Notes: generated by a model from the sequence alone, not told the origin. A DNA stretch of 64,000 nucleotides from Periplaneta americana (GCF_040183065.1 NC_091132.1:161222602-161286601), one strand, 5' to 3'. Shown: positions 1 through 11,694, numbered from the stretch's first letter. Made by a program: numbers and translations.

Positions 1-70
1 ACTGACAGATACTACAAATGGTAGTGATTTTGTAACTCATATGTTGGCAACACGGAGAAATATCGACAAT

Positions 71-88
71 AGGTTTGTTCGCACAGCA
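71..88 (+). repeat. Harbinger left terminal inverted repeat
   Basis: Eighteen bases identical to the reverse complement of 9189-9206. The preceding triplet AAT (68-70) is repeated directly after the right end. Confidence 0.9.
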
Positions 89-765
89 GTTCCAAACTGG
101 TTTGAACGATTCCGGTCATGCGCACATGGATTTTGCTGTTCGCACAGCGCAAACTTCAAACTCAAACTGTTTCTGACTAATAGTCACACGTTCGTACAGC
201 ACATCAGACTGATTTCAAATCGATTCCTAACAGGCAGAATTGATTTGCGAATCAAGTGCAAACTAATCTCAAATCATAGATGACGCATGCGCATCAAGAT
301 AGTTTTGCCATTGTTTTCTACAAAGCTCGTTGGTTTTCTTCATGTTATTTACAACATAACCTATACGAATACATAACCTATACGAACATGCCCTAAATAA
401 ATAATAAATTGTATTTTAGTACTGTTGTTTCGTATAATTGCCATTTTTCAGGAAGGTAATACTATAGATAAGCGTCCGTATTATTTTAAAACTTTACAGC
501 ATAATTTATAAGCGTACTATTATTTTTTATTCAATAACTGTAACATTTAATTGTCTGGATACGTAATGTAAAGCTGTTTATATTTAATTTATAAAATATA
601 TATCATAGGCGAAGTTAATGTTTCTATTTTAGTTCATTTTTAAAACAACACCCACAATTTGTGATTATGATGAGTATACTCTTGATACAGATTAATTGTA
701 ATAAAATTATGTTCCGGAAGTGTTTTTAAAGAGAAGTTAATTTAGGCCTATAATTGTTATTTCAG

Positions 766-1884
766 ATGTCCCATTCAAGCACTTCTAGTGACAACGATAT
801 GGAATATATATCCAGTGGGGATGAGTTAGGTCTGCTGGAATTATTTGAGGAAAGAGACAGGCCTAAAAATGAAAATTATTTTGAACATACTATACCTAGG
901 TACAATGACAGCGAATTTGTTGAGCATTTTCGTGTAAGTCGCCATGTAGCAGAGAGTGTCTCACAACAATTTGAAATATCACAATATTTTCATTACCAAT
1001 CAGGACGGCATGGAAAGTTGGGCTCATTCCAGCAAATTATTATATTTTTGTGGTTTGCTGGTCATCAGACATCTTCATTCAGAGATGTTGCTGATCGATT
1101 CGATATCTCTATAAGCAGTCTCTTCAAAATTATCAGGAAAATTACGTATTTTCTAAGCAACCTGTCACAACATATAATTTCTTGGCCCACTCCAGCAGAA
1201 AAAAATGAAATAGAAAGGAACTTCAGAGAGAATGGTTTTCCTGGAGTTATTGGTGTTATTGATGGGAGCCATATCAAAATTGACAAGCCCTCCAATGACC
1301 CGGATTCTTATTTAAATAGGAAACATTTCCATTCTATACAACTGCAAGTTGTATGTGACCATCAGAGAAGAATCAGGGACATATTCGTAGGTTTTCCTGG
1401 GTCTGTCCACGACAGTAGGGTCTTCAGAGTATCACCACTGGCAAACACCCTACAAGAAAAATGTCAGGATCATTACATTCTGGGAGACAGCGTCTACCCA
1501 TGCTTAAGGAATCTACTGACACCTTTTGCAGACAGAGGACAATTAACTAGAAGACAGAGAAATTTCAATACAAAATTATCCAAATCCAGATATGTAGTCG
1601 AACATTGTTTTGGTCTCTTGAAACAGAAGTTTAGGCAACTGTACGATATAAAATTAAGAAGTATACCAGATGTAGTTCACTTTATTAGAGCCTGTTGTGT
1701 GCTTCACAATATGGCACTAACTGATGATTTTCATCTTCAGGATCCTGATCATGAAAATGACCATGGACATGAACAGGAACATGAAGGAGAAAATTATGCT
1801 GAGGATGATGACGATGATGGCAACAGAAATGACAGAAACGGAATTGAAATGAGAAATTATGTTGCTAATATTTTGCCTTTGTAA
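766..1884 (+). CDS. HARBI1-like Harbinger transposase (DDE_4 nuclease)
   Basis: A 372-residue reading frame, the usual size for HARBI1-type nucleases. I place the start at the ATG at 766, directly after a strong 3' splice acceptor (TTATTTCAG), so a 5' untranslated exon probably lies upstream. Motifs in order: an acidic N-terminus; a helix-turn-helix-like region around residues 85-130 (SFRDVADRFDIS); then catalytic blocks GVIGVIDGSH (D166), GSVHDSR (D216), ILGDSVYP (D241) and YVVEHCFG (E279). D166, D241 and E279 are the expected DDE triad, so all catalytic residues are present. The C-terminus is a Asp/Glu/His-rich tail. In this superfamily the nuclease cuts the termini in the nucleus but needs the Myb/SANT partner for import and DNA binding; that partner is encoded convergently at 5606-6978. 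No stop or frameshift is seen, so an active copy is possible. Confidence 0.9.
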   Translation: MSHSSTSSDNDMEYISSGDELGLLELFEERDRPKNENYFEHTIPRYNDSEFVEHFRVSRHVAESVSQQFEISQYFHYQSGRHGKLGSFQQIIIFLWFAGHQTSSFRDVADRFDISISSLFKIIRKITYFLSNLSQHIISWPTPAEKNEIERNFRENGFPGVIGVIDGSHIKIDKPSNDPDSYLNRKHFHSIQLQVVCDHQRRIRDIFVGFPGSVHDSRVFRVSPLANTLQEKCQDHYILGDSVYPCLRNLLTPFADRGQLTRRQRNFNTKLSKSRYVVEHCFGLLKQKFRQLYDIKLRSIPDVVHFIRACCVLHNMALTDDFHLQDPDHENDHGHEQEHEGENYAEDDDDDGNRNDRNGIEMRNYVANILPL

Positions 1885-2272
1885 ATTATGGCTATTGTAT
1901 CGCTACAATGCAGTGAATGATTAAGGTTATATTTTGACAAAATTAACTTAAACTAAGATGTTAAAAAAGCATTTTCACAAATAATTACTTAAACTTTCAC
2001 TTCCTGTGTCCATTAGATATACCTAAATTAATACAATTAACTACAATAGTCAGTACTGATCTAATTCTTGCTAGATTACAAGAAGGTTGTTCTGTTGTTT
2101 GCAATACTGTGTTTCTGAAGCGATTATTTGCCATTAAGCTAGGCTTACCCTTTGATGACCAATTTGGCTTCTGTGTTGGACATATATATGATTGTTGGTA
2201 AGCTATCCAAGTATGTTTACCTAACATGTGTGTCTTTACACGGTTTTAGTTTGTATAAACTGTCTTCATTAA

Positions 2273-2503
2273 CCAAATCTGGCTTTCAGGTAGTAGCTCC
2301 CTGTAAAGCAGGTTTGAATAATTTCAAGGAAAAATTGTTCCGGGGCCAGGTATCGATCCCGGGACCTTCGCTTAGCGCTTACCGACTGAGCTACCCCAGG
2401 AACTATACACGACACCGTCAGTCGGTAGAGCATTCGTGTGCTAAGCGAAGGGTCCCAGGATCGACCCGGTCCCGGAACAATTTTTCCTTGAAATTATTCA
2501 AAC
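2273..2503. mobile_element. palindromic tRNA-derived insertion with 13-bp target duplication
   Basis: The word CTGTCTTCATTAA occurs directly at 2260-2272 and 2504-2516 and brackets an insert. Bases 2309-2506 form a long imperfect inverted repeat. Each arm contains a tRNA-like segment: a box A-like TAGCTCAGTCGGTAAGCG in the left arm (read in reverse) and GTCAGTCGGTAGAGC in the right arm, each followed by a box B-like GGATCGA. The arms end in mirror copies of an AATAATTTCAAGGAAAAATT-type tail. A 13-bp direct repeat points to LINE-assisted retroposition of a head-to-head tRNA-SINE dimer. It lies inside the Harbinger element and so is younger than it. Confidence 0.7.
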
Positions 2504-2639
2504 CTGTCTTCATTAAATTAATTTTGTGTAAATGCAGGTCATAGGGACTAGGTTAGTCCATCAATTTTTTCCATGCCTCCCATTCATAATATAATATAAT
2601 TTAGTAAGTTCATCCCATAATCCACTGCTGTGGGTAATG

Positions 2640-2762
2640 TCTGACTGTGAAATGGGTGGGCCCAAATCCTGGTTGGGGTTTTTCCAAGGTTTTCCCTCAA
2701 CAAAATGAAGCAAAATTGCTGGGTAACTTTCGCAGTTGGACCTTGTATTCATTTTGGCATAA
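2640..2762 (+). mobile_element. SINE body fragment
   Basis: The stretch with GGTTTTTCCAAGGTTTTCCC and TTGCTGGGTAACTTTCGC matches the core of the complete SINE at 11695-11954. The tRNA head with box B is missing, so it is a truncated or diverged copy. A short (ATC)n run follows at about 2774-2793. Confidence 0.6.
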
Positions 2763-3360
2763 TTAATTCATATGTCATCATCATCATCATCATTACATGG
2801 GTTAAGTTCACGGTGCAGCATGCTGTATACCTACAAGAGCATGGCCATTCAGCAACAAAGTCATCTACAGAACAGGAGTGGTAAGCACAATAAGCCTCAG
2901 GATGCAATGTAAGCCTTCGAGCCTCTTCTCCACAGAAAAAAAAGGTTCATCTCATATTTCATATTCAGTGTCTATTAATTAATTGTATTGACCTCCAAGA
3001 TTGCTGTTCTCTAAATTAAGTTTTTTTACTTGTATGACAATTACTTCAGTTTTTGTAAGGTGGGTGCATAATGATTAGAATACAATTCAAAGTATTTTTG
3101 GCAAAGTGTGAGGTTGTTTTTGAAACAGAAGTTTGCAATGTGACATCTTATTTGAAACGAGGAGTATCATTCACCTCAGGACAGTGAGCAGGATTAGTTA
3201 AATTTAAATTCCAATTCAGTACGATAAACGCTCCAGGACTGGACACGAACTTGTGCTACCATTCTTGTAAATGAGAATGGATTTACCACATCTTAAATAG
3301 GGTGGAAAATGGCCCATTGAAGCATATAGGTAGCAATATAAGAGATGGTTTTGTAAACAG

Positions 3361-3544
3361 TAGGGGAGAGTCAGGTAGTATCGGACAGTGCGTTTCTTTC
3401 ATCTACCACCATATGGTAGTACCTGAATGACATGGTTACGTTTCTCTATGCGACATCACAGAAACGTAACCATGTCAATCAGGTACTATCATCGTGTGGT
3501 AGATGAAAGAAACGCACTGTCCGATACTACCCGACTCTCCCCTA
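3361..3544. mobile_element. foldback MITE, about 184 bp, probable TA target site
   Basis: Two arms of about 85 bases are nearly perfect reverse complements. Termini read GGGGAGAGTC(A/G)GGTAGTATCG on each side and are flanked by TA (3361-3362, 3543-3544), as in Tc1/mariner-type MITEs. It has no coding capacity; short open frames across it are artefacts of the palindrome. Confidence 0.8.
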
Positions 3545-5605
3545 ACAATTTTGATACCCTTGCAAGCGTTAAATACTTCAATATCTTTCACTATTATATT
3601 CTCTAATTTAAAATTTTCATCTATAAGTAGAAGAAGACATTATGTGCCGAACAATTTTTCTACGCTGAAAATAATAATAGAACTAAGCAAATTCTAAGTT
3701 AAATTTATTTTTCCTTCGCTCGACAATTTTACTAGTTTTCTTGGGATTATTACATCTTTTGTAAGTCATTCCATCAAGATTATTTTTTTCTTTTTTGTCA
3801 TTGTAATATTTAAGATAGCATCCTTTAAAAAGGTGCAATAACCATGTACAAACATAGGCCTATTATTATTAGGGAGGTCCAAAAATGTTAGTAATTCAAA
3901 CTTGTGTTCCCATACCTGAAGGTGAGAGTCTTCATACATGTCTGCTGATGGGCAAGTCTTTTGGACAGTACTAAACTGTGAGACAGAGTCTCCTTTTTGG
4001 TATGACTGAATAAATTTTCTCCATTCTTAATGTTAAGAGGTTTCGTACAGTAGCGGTTGCACTTTTTACAAAATATTAAATAACTTCACTACAACTTAAT
4101 GTATTCTCTTTAAATTTTGCACACTTATTCTACATGATTTTAGCTTCAATTTCATATATAATGTATCGAAAAATGTAATTATCGGGACAATGGGTCTAAA
4201 ATTGGGACATGCTTGTACTTACATCCTGCGCTAAAAGAACCTCCTGCATATGTCACACCCTCCTTGTCAACATGCTGAGTGTGTTCTACCATTCTTAATC
4301 TTCTCCTAGTCCTTCAGGCCTCCAATGTCGATTCTCGTGCCCTTATGTCTGCTGATTTAAACCGTTAGGTATAGCGAGAACTTAATTTTTTTGTGAAATA
4401 TTGTATTTTCACACCTAATTCATTGAGTATTGCAATCTTACTATTGTCTCCATCATCGAAGGTGAACACTGCTTCACACACAGCGATTTTGAATACTTTC
4501 ATGCCACAATAACTAATTTTTGGACATGGAGGTACTGTGAGGTTATACCATGCCCCTTTCTCTTGCCTTGTCAATGCATAACCACAGAAAAAAAAAAAAA
4601 TATTGACGCTAATAATTGAAATTTATATCTGAAAATTTGGAAATACATACAGAAAAGTATACTCTATCGATTGAGACAATAAAAAAATTTTCAAATTTTT
4701 AACGATTCTTATTGTATAAGCTTCACTAGTGACGAAAATAAATATTCTACATTCTTAATGTTGAAGCATTGTCTTAATAACAAGTTTTCAGTTGTGAAAA
4801 CTTTCGTAATCTTTTATTCATATCCCCATTTCAGTTATTAAACTGCAACTTTACAGGTATTTGTTAGAAAAAAATTTTCTTCAGATAAACTGTACAGGTA
4901 GCTCTATCCAAGATCACTATTTTCTGTATTCTACTGTAGGTACATTTTGATTTAGAAAAAGGATTCGTTTATCTATCCTTTCTGTTGCATACTAATGACT
5001 GATTTTATAAATAAGTTATATATATTAATATACTGGTATCACTACTCTAGTTTAATTATTTAATTTCTTTATACAAGTTTATTTGTTTCATTTTGTAGCA
5101 GTGTGAATATTGATCAGGAAGTGCATTAAACATTTTGTTACAGTTAGTGTTAGAATGTTATATTGCACATTAATCTTATACATATTTATTTATTTTATTT
5201 CTTCCTGTAACCACTACAGGTTGCCATTGATAAAGAGTACCATGATACAATAAATAGAGTAAATGCCTTGAGGCTTAGTGATACATTGTTGTTAGAGTGA
5301 AAAATTAACTAAAAGATTGAATATATTGTAGTATATAGTATTACAATAAAAATGATTATGTACAGAAGTTAAGAACAACAGGAGAGAAATGTGAGCAATA
5401 TTAATGAATTGAGATATTAAGTTGTAGAAATTCAAGAGTCTACTATGGTACTCATACGTACAAATCAATAATAATAGTAGAAGTATCAGAATTTATAAGC
5501 ACTGTAAGAGTGACTATTATCTTCCTACTTGTTCATAGCCTAAATATAACTGTCTTTGCATGGTAAGAAAAGTGATCATACAAACTAACAAGGAGGCACA
5601 GCAAA

Positions 5606-6978
5606 TTACAAATCATTTGGAAACTCAATTTTGTATTCCAAATACTTCTTTAAAATCTCATTTCTTTCGCTAAGCAACTCGTTTTGATATTGTCTTGCTT
5701 TAGCCTTCTCCTTTTCAACTTCCAACATTTCCTGAATTTTATTTTGTCTTGTTTTAGCCTTCTCCTTTTCAAATTCCAACCTTTCCCTTTGTATTTTTAA
5801 GAATTCAGTGTAGTAGTCCTTCCTGTCCTTCCTCATAAGCTCCAGTGTAGAGTTTGTTTGAGTCTTTCTTCTTTTAGGCCTACTTTGTGTTACATTTGCT
5901 TCAGAATTATTATCAATAGGCCTATCATTACTGGTAGAAGGAATGGAAGTTGACTGTTCCTGAGCAATGTCCAACTGCTCAGAAATTTCAAATGAAATTG
6001 GCATTTCCTGTACAGTATCTGTTGCTAATAGCAATTCAGGATGAATATTCCTCTTATTGACATAAATCTCATCAAACTGTTCTTGGTACTCAAAATTTTT
6101 TCTTCCCCTTCCAGTCTTTTTGTTGTTGTCCACAACTTTTTTGTAATTCCTTTCCAATACCCTCCATCTATTTTCGCAGTGCCCTGCAGTAAAATTTGTT
6201 CTATGAATTTCGTTTATTTTCACAGCTAATATTTCCCACATCCTTTTCATGTTCCTTACTTCTAATGATCCAACTTTCTTCCTGTACATTTTGTAACAAT
6301 CTATTAATGATTTTGTAGCATTATCTGACCAGTATATATGCTGAACTATCTCTGTTGGTTGTTGCATAACCAAAAATTCTTGCAACTCTGTACATAAAGA
6401 AATAGATTAAAGCATGTTATCACATATGAATTATTTTATTTTTGAAAATATGGTAAATTTCCAATCAGGGGATTGTGAAGGACGTGTAAGTCGCGATTTT
6501 GAGAGTGAAGAAATTACCAAAAAGTGCTGTTTTTTTCATGAATAGACATTTGAAGAACAAAGATTGTAAAAAATAAAAATATAAACGATAAACTTATCTG
6601 AAAAAGTTGAAATAATGCATGAAACCTGGTGATGCAGATAGCATAAAAACCCGGGAAACAGGTGACGAATGAGTTGGAGGTTTGAATGTTGGTTTAGAGG
6701 AATTAACGTAACATAAATCAGTGAAAAATGTAGCAAAATATTGATTAGTAACAATGACAACGAAAGGCGAGCAAAACAGTAGGTATTTGGGTGACAAGTC
6801 CTTCACAATAGTCCTCCAATTGTTTTTTGCTCACTAAAATCACGTGTTTAGCACTAAACAAATCACAAAAGGCAGTGAAAAGAAATTAAAACAGTGCCTC
6901 TTTCAGTGTAGTTCTTCCGGAGAATTAACAAATATATTTTTAGAACACTATCATTAATATATCTTTCTTACCTTCCAT
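5606..6978 (-). CDS. Harbinger Myb/SANT-like DNA-binding partner, two exons
   Basis: Main exon 6387 down to 5606. It opens with TTG and an internal ATG at 6367, but sits directly behind an acceptor (TTTATGTACAG). A short exon at 6978-6972 (ATGGAAG) followed by a consensus donor (GTAAGAAAG) joins in frame to give M-E-E-L-Q-E, so I prefer a 262-residue product with a 583-bp intron (6971-6388). Residues about 15-110 are a trihelix/Myb_DNA-bind_4-like domain (YWSDNATKSLIDCYK, MWEILAVKINE, NRWRVLERNYKKVVDNNKKTG). A basic PKRRK patch, a likely nuclear signal, follows. The C-terminus is a coiled coil with two copies of an EKEKAK(T/A)RQ repeat. In the family this protein imports the nuclease and binds the transposon ends. 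The frame is intact. Confidence 0.82.
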
Positions 6979-9188
6979 TTTTATGGCGTATTGAGAAATT
7001 TGAAGTTACTGAACAAATTTTAACCTTTACTGCTTTGAAATGGGCGCGATCTTCCCTCCACTTCAACACCACCTATACAGTAAATCAACTACTTACGTGG
7101 TGTCATCAAAAGTAGACTATCGTATTTTTTGTCTGGCGAAATTGTAGAAAATCGTTCGAATGCAAACAATATTGAACATGTAACATTTTAAAATATAGAA
7201 AATCATGAGCAACGATAAAAAGTAGGCCTAATAATTTCTGGTTCATAATTTGAATTGCACCTACAAATATTCTGTTGACAGCTGCTTCAATTAGTTGCAT
7301 AGGAATATTTATGAGGAAAAATGGAAATTGAATAAACTACTTCAAGTAATTTTATATAATATATATTATTATGCACTGTATTATAATTAGTTGAACCATT
7401 TTGAGACAAAAATATTTACATAAACTGACATAATGAATATCATACACTGTATGTTTACAAAGTGGACAATACAACAAGAAAAGCTAAAAAAACAATGTAC
7501 CGTATTGCTTTTACCCAATTCCATTGTAATGAACAATTTACTGCTAACATTTTCAATAAATAAATTCAGTAACTGAAGTTAGAAGTCAATAATTTACAAA
7601 TTACAAGACCTAGCGGTATATTTATATTATTATTATTATTATTATCAAACTTACATACTATTTCAAATAGTCCTGTTTCTTTGAAACTCGGGCATAGTTC
7701 TGGCATTTTTTAAATCATTTCCTTTCTTTGTGTAATTATTCATTAGTATAGGCCATTACCTGTTGCTCCAAAGATTCCTGCTGTGAGGTTATGTAGGCCT
7801 ATACTAGTGAGATGTAAAACTGTCTCCCATGAATACCTATATCACTTGGCACAATCCTTTTACACAAAGAAATGAAAACAAGACACACGTACCATATCCA
7901 AAACTGTAATTTCCTTGTTGGCAGTATTTCCAAGTTTTGAATTAGAGATAAAAATTATTTTCTGAACACTATTATTTCACTGACTTTCACAGGGAGAGCA
8001 ATCTTGTCTAGTAAACGTACTCCCTATAAATACAAGTTATATCTGGACGTAACAATTCACTTCAAGAAAAGGCTCTTCATTAAACAAAACGGCACAGACG
8101 TGGTTACAGTCACTTAACAAGCAAATATTAGGCCTACTATTAATTTGCCTTTCATTTCCTGAGAACTTTAAAAACACTTTAATTTTATTACATGAATTAA
8201 GCATCTTCAGGTTTTCTTCTAATGACATATTGCTTTATTCTCCAATTGAAGCTGTCGATCCTTGGGAAGCTCACGAGCAACTGCTTGAGTCCTGGACATA
8301 TATTTTGGGCACCCCGGCATTTAAGATGGTACAGCATCTTAAAATAAAAGAATAATAATTGTATAAAACTGCCATAAAGAATAACAGAGTATAAGTTTAA
8401 TTAGAGACATGTCCAATTAATGTTCATGTTACATTTATATAACATACTCACTTTCTGAAGTTTTGGACATGATAATGGTACTCTTTTAAACGTCTTTCTG
8501 TCTTTGGCCGTACATTGATACAGTTCTTTCAGTATTTTGGGAGTCTCGTATCTTTTGCTAGGAAGTGGAGTTCACACACGTATAAATTAGATAAGTAAAT
8601 CTGGTTTGTGTAAGCTGCCGAAATCAAATATTTTCGCGAATGTGGTTAGAATCATTCAGAATACACTTGAAATAAGATAAAGAAAAATAAAATTAAAAAA
8701 GTTAAATATTACACACAGTCAACATAAAGCCTTACTAGTGAATATTTAGTAAGGGTGAAATGTTCCGTTTATACCTCAAACACTTCATTTTCAAATATTC
8801 GTCTTTCGGAAATGGAAATACATGGAGTTTGTAGTTACTATCAGTACACAATACTTAAACAGTATATTGGCTTCGTAATTCAGAATAACTGACAATGTCT
8901 TTACGGAGCATAAAAACTCTGTCATAAAATACAAAGCAACCGACATAGGTTAAAGTTTATACGATTTCTTGATAAATTCTTGGTGTTGGACAGCTGTTTA
9001 CATTATTTCTGCCTTGATATTGCTGTTGTAAGTTCAAACACTTATCTAGGCGGCAGTGATTCCAACCAGTTTGAAATGCGTTCGTACAGCTGAAACCACG
9101 GATGGGTTTGAAATTGGTTTTCAAACCGATCATGCGCATTAGGTGAAGATGAGACAGTTTGAAAACAGTTCTCAAACCATCACAAACT
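6979..9188. other. 5' flank of the Myb/SANT gene and right arm of the Harbinger element
   Basis: No protein-like frame recognised. It holds a short (ATT)n run near 7625-7645 and the right subterminal region (about 9050-9188), which is rich in TTTGAAA/TTTCAAA words matching the left end. Confidence 0.5.
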
Positions 9189-9206
9189 TGCTGTGCGAAC
9201 AAACCT
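9189..9206 (-). repeat. Harbinger right terminal inverted repeat
   Basis: Reverse complement of 71-88, followed by the AAT duplication at 9207-9209. Confidence 0.9.
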
Positions 9207-9209
9207 AAT

Positions 9210-9855
9210 ATTTGTCGCTACTAGAGTGCCATGAAATAAAAATTGTACTGGATTTCTGAGCCGGTTACTGGAAGCTAGTGAAATTTGAACATATTAATAA
9301 TTAATTAATATGAGTATTTATATTAAATACATAATTTAATAGTTATTTTGTGTATTCCGTATTGGTTACAATTCAAGACTATGGTCATGTAAGTTTTCGG
9401 AATTAATACTAATAATTTCATGTGGTCAAACAAAATAAATTTTTAGGTTAGGTCTTGGCAGTCAATTCTTTAGTCAAACCAATGAATTTCGTATTGCCAG
9501 ACAAAATAATTGACATGTTGATCCCTTTTCCCGTATAATTTTCTTATGAAAATATGTTGCGAATTATTGAATTATTTAGAATTACCTTCCAACATAAAGT
9601 GCGGTAAGGTAATAATTCATTTAGTACATAGTATCGTGTGATATCTGGTAACTGTTGGCATCACTGACAAGACGGCAATATTTGTTGTTCAGGAACTGTT
9701 ATTATGTGACACTCACTATTAAGCAATTGTGTAATTTCATAGAAGATGGGCACTTGGTTGAATGTAGTAAGCATTACCAACTTTTTTTTACTTCATAGTT
9801 AAATTTTAGTGACTTTTATATGTTAGTTCTAGGTTTTTATACTAGGTGTCGCCGT
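9210..9855. other. intergenic or intronic sequence, nothing recognised
   Basis: AT-rich sequence without convincing frames, RNA genes or terminal repeats. Confidence 0.5.
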
Positions 9856-10162
9856 GATTTTCTTTTAATTTGATTGGTTATAGTTGTCATTTGTTCTAGA
9901 ATTTTGAATGGATAATGACGGTGTCAGTTGTTCTTGGTTGTTTGACGTGAGTGGTGTTATGTCGTGTCTGATGGCTAAAGCTACTGAAAGTTTGTCATTT
10001 TATGATTTTCTTTCGATTTGATTGGTAATAGTCGTCACTTTTTCTAGAATTTTCATTAATTTTGAATGGACAATGACGTTGACAGTTGTTCTTGGTTGTT
10101 TGACGTGAGTGGTGGTTATATTATGTCTGATGGCTGAAACTGTTGAAAGTTTGTCATTTTAT
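9856..10162. repeat. tandem duplication, two units of about 150 bp
   Basis: Unit 1 (9856-10003) and unit 2 (10004-10162) share GATTTTCTTT, TTTGATTGGT, CAGTTGTTCTTGGTTGTTTG and GAAAGTTTGTCATTTTAT in the same order with small indels. No coding potential is evident. Confidence 0.8.
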
Positions 10163-10600
10163 GATATTGTGAAAGATGATGTGTGAACTTAGAACAAAGT
10201 ATTAAATTTTGTGTCGATTTTGGTTTAGTTCTTTCGCTGTTGAATAAGAATTGTGTTGAATGTTGAGGAGAAAACTGTTTTTTTTTATATGGTTTAAAGG
10301 AATTATTTACTGAATATTCTGTATAAGTTAAGGTGTAATAAGTGTTCGAAGAGAATTTCATTTAGTGTAAACACATGATTTATTTATGCGAAGTTGACTG
10401 TACGACAAAGTGTTGGTTTAGTTCTTTGTTGCCTGCATAGTTTGTTTAAATTGCCTTAAAGCCTGTGTCATATACTTGAAGTGAAGTGGTTGTCGTTGAT
10501 GACTTCAATGAGAATTGACGTCAATGAGAAAAGAATTTTATTTGATAAGGTGATGAATTATGATTTGTTTTGTGTTTCAGTGATTTTTGGGGGTAAAGTG

Positions 10601-10819
10601 CGGACGAAAACTGCCAGAAAATTACTGCCAACTATGAAGTTCGAATGCCACCAAACGCCAAAAAAATCAAATGTGAAAAATTAATTACATTTTAATTTTT
10701 TAGGAGGGCTTTTTCCTCTTTAAAAATATAGATATATATTTGATTTTTCATTGTTTTTGTGATGATTGGTGACATTTGAACTTCATAGTTGGCATAACGT
10801 TTTTGTAGTTTTCGTCAGC
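10601..10819. mobile_element. imperfect foldback repeat (MITE-like)
   Basis: The left arm CGGACGAAAACT ... GCCAACTATGAAGTTCGAAT is mirrored by ATTTGAACTTCATAGTTGGC ... AGTTTTCGTCAG on the right, with an AT-rich loop. I see no clear target duplication. Confidence 0.6.
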
Positions 10820-10929
10820 CATGTTGGATTTTGCCCGTCTTCTAGGAAATTACCAGCAATTGTATTCCATTTGATTTAGAGTCTAGCTCGGCGGAAAAGA
10901 AGGCCTACTGGCCTTAGCACTGTAATTGA

Positions 10930-11185
10930 GGCCACTCCGGTGGGTCAGTCGGCTAGGTTGTTGTCTGCCAATCCCGACTTGCGCTCGGTCACGGGTTCGA
11001 TTCACGCTTGTGTTGATTCCCTGGTTAGGTTTTTCCGAGGTTTTCCCGAACCATTATATGAATGGTACGTAATCTGTGGCGAATCCTCGGCCTCATGTCG
11101 CCGAATAACATCTTGCTATCACCAATCCCATCGATGCTAAATAATCTAGTGGATGTTGCAGCGTCGTTAAATAAATCAAGTAAAA
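10930..11185 (+). mobile_element. tRNA-derived SINE
   Basis: The head has a box A-like GGTCAGTCGGCTAGG and a box B GGGTTCGATTC, then the insect SINE core GGTTTTTCCGAGGTTTTCCC and a tail GCGTCGTTAAATAAA. That tail is shared with the SINEs at 13900 and 11695, implying the same LINE partner. It lies just upstream of the first visible zinc-finger exon. Confidence 0.8.
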
Positions 11186-11407
11186 ACTCTTAATTTATTG
11201 AAACTACACTTGAAAAATGTTTTTTTTAATGGATTATGCACATTTTGATATGAATCCTGATCCTATTCGTCATAGTGTAAGGCACGTGCTATAGGTTGTG
11301 ATCATGCTGAGGCATATGAACACATAGGGAGCAGCTTATAACAATATAGGTCGTGTTCTAACATCCTGTGATAAATTGTTCATCTAAGATAACTCTGTGT
11401 ACCGCAG

Positions 11408-11545
11408 GAACGAAATCTTGGGGATCAGCATGTGACTAGTATAAAGGAGGAATATGAGGACCAGACCCAAGATCTCACATTTGAGATAAAATTTGAAGAA
11501 GATCCGGTGCCAAATTCGTTCCCAGTGTTGAAACATGAACCTGGG
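11408..11545 (+). CDS. zinc-finger gene 1, N-terminal acidic-module exon
   Basis: A 138-bp exon, phase 0 at both ends, between acceptor CTGTGTACCGCAG and donor GTGAGT. It encodes 46 residues containing VTSIKEEYEDQTQDLTFEIK and DPVPNSFPVLKHEPG. The same exon with the same phases recurs at 24858-24998 (plus), 28894-29010 (plus) and 42497-42360 (minus), so the module is a conserved building block of a local C2H2 gene family. It continues in frame into 12338-12411. I did not find the ATG exon; by analogy with 43169-43077 it should be short and encode an MDVIKMEP-type start, and it may lie outside the window or beyond the Harbinger insertion. The function of the acidic module is unknown. Confidence 0.78.
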
Positions 11546-11694
11546 GTGAGTGCAGAACAAGGAATGCACTGTGTTCTTTCAGTGTTTATCTTGTATTTTG
11601 TTTCTCTTCTCAACGTCTTTTGCAACATTTGCCTTTTTTTCCATTGATCATATTAACATCCCTCAATTTGTTGACTCATAAATAATAAAATTCA

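Larger units (their letters stand above)
1885..5605. other. non-coding middle of the Harbinger element
   Basis: No convincing reading frame between the two convergent genes. Apart from the palindromic SINE-like insertion, the SINE fragment and the foldback MITE listed separately, I see only AT-rich unique sequence. Confidence 0.6.
71..9206 (+). mobile_element. PIF/Harbinger DNA transposon, two-gene, about 9.1 kb
   Basis: Perfect 18-bp inverted termini (71-88 and 9189-9206, AGGTTTGTTCGCACAGCA) are flanked by the direct triplet AAT on both sides (68-70, 9207-9209). A 3-bp target duplication is typical of PIF/Harbinger. Inside are the two proteins the superfamily needs: a HARBI1-like DDE nuclease (766-1884, plus) and a Myb/SANT-like DNA-binding protein (5606-6978, minus), arranged convergently. 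The subterminal 200 bases at each end are rich in short direct and inverted copies of GGTTTGAAA/TTTCAAACC-like words and share a CATGCGCA motif, plausible transposase-binding sites. The element is long for the family, partly because of nested insertions at 2273-2503 and 3363-3542. Both ORFs are open, so it may be recently active. Confidence 0.88.

Noticed and set aside
2340..2480. tRNA genes
   Set aside because: Box A and B-like sequences are present in both arms, but the cloverleaf stems do not pair properly and the sequence belongs to a palindromic SINE-like insertion.
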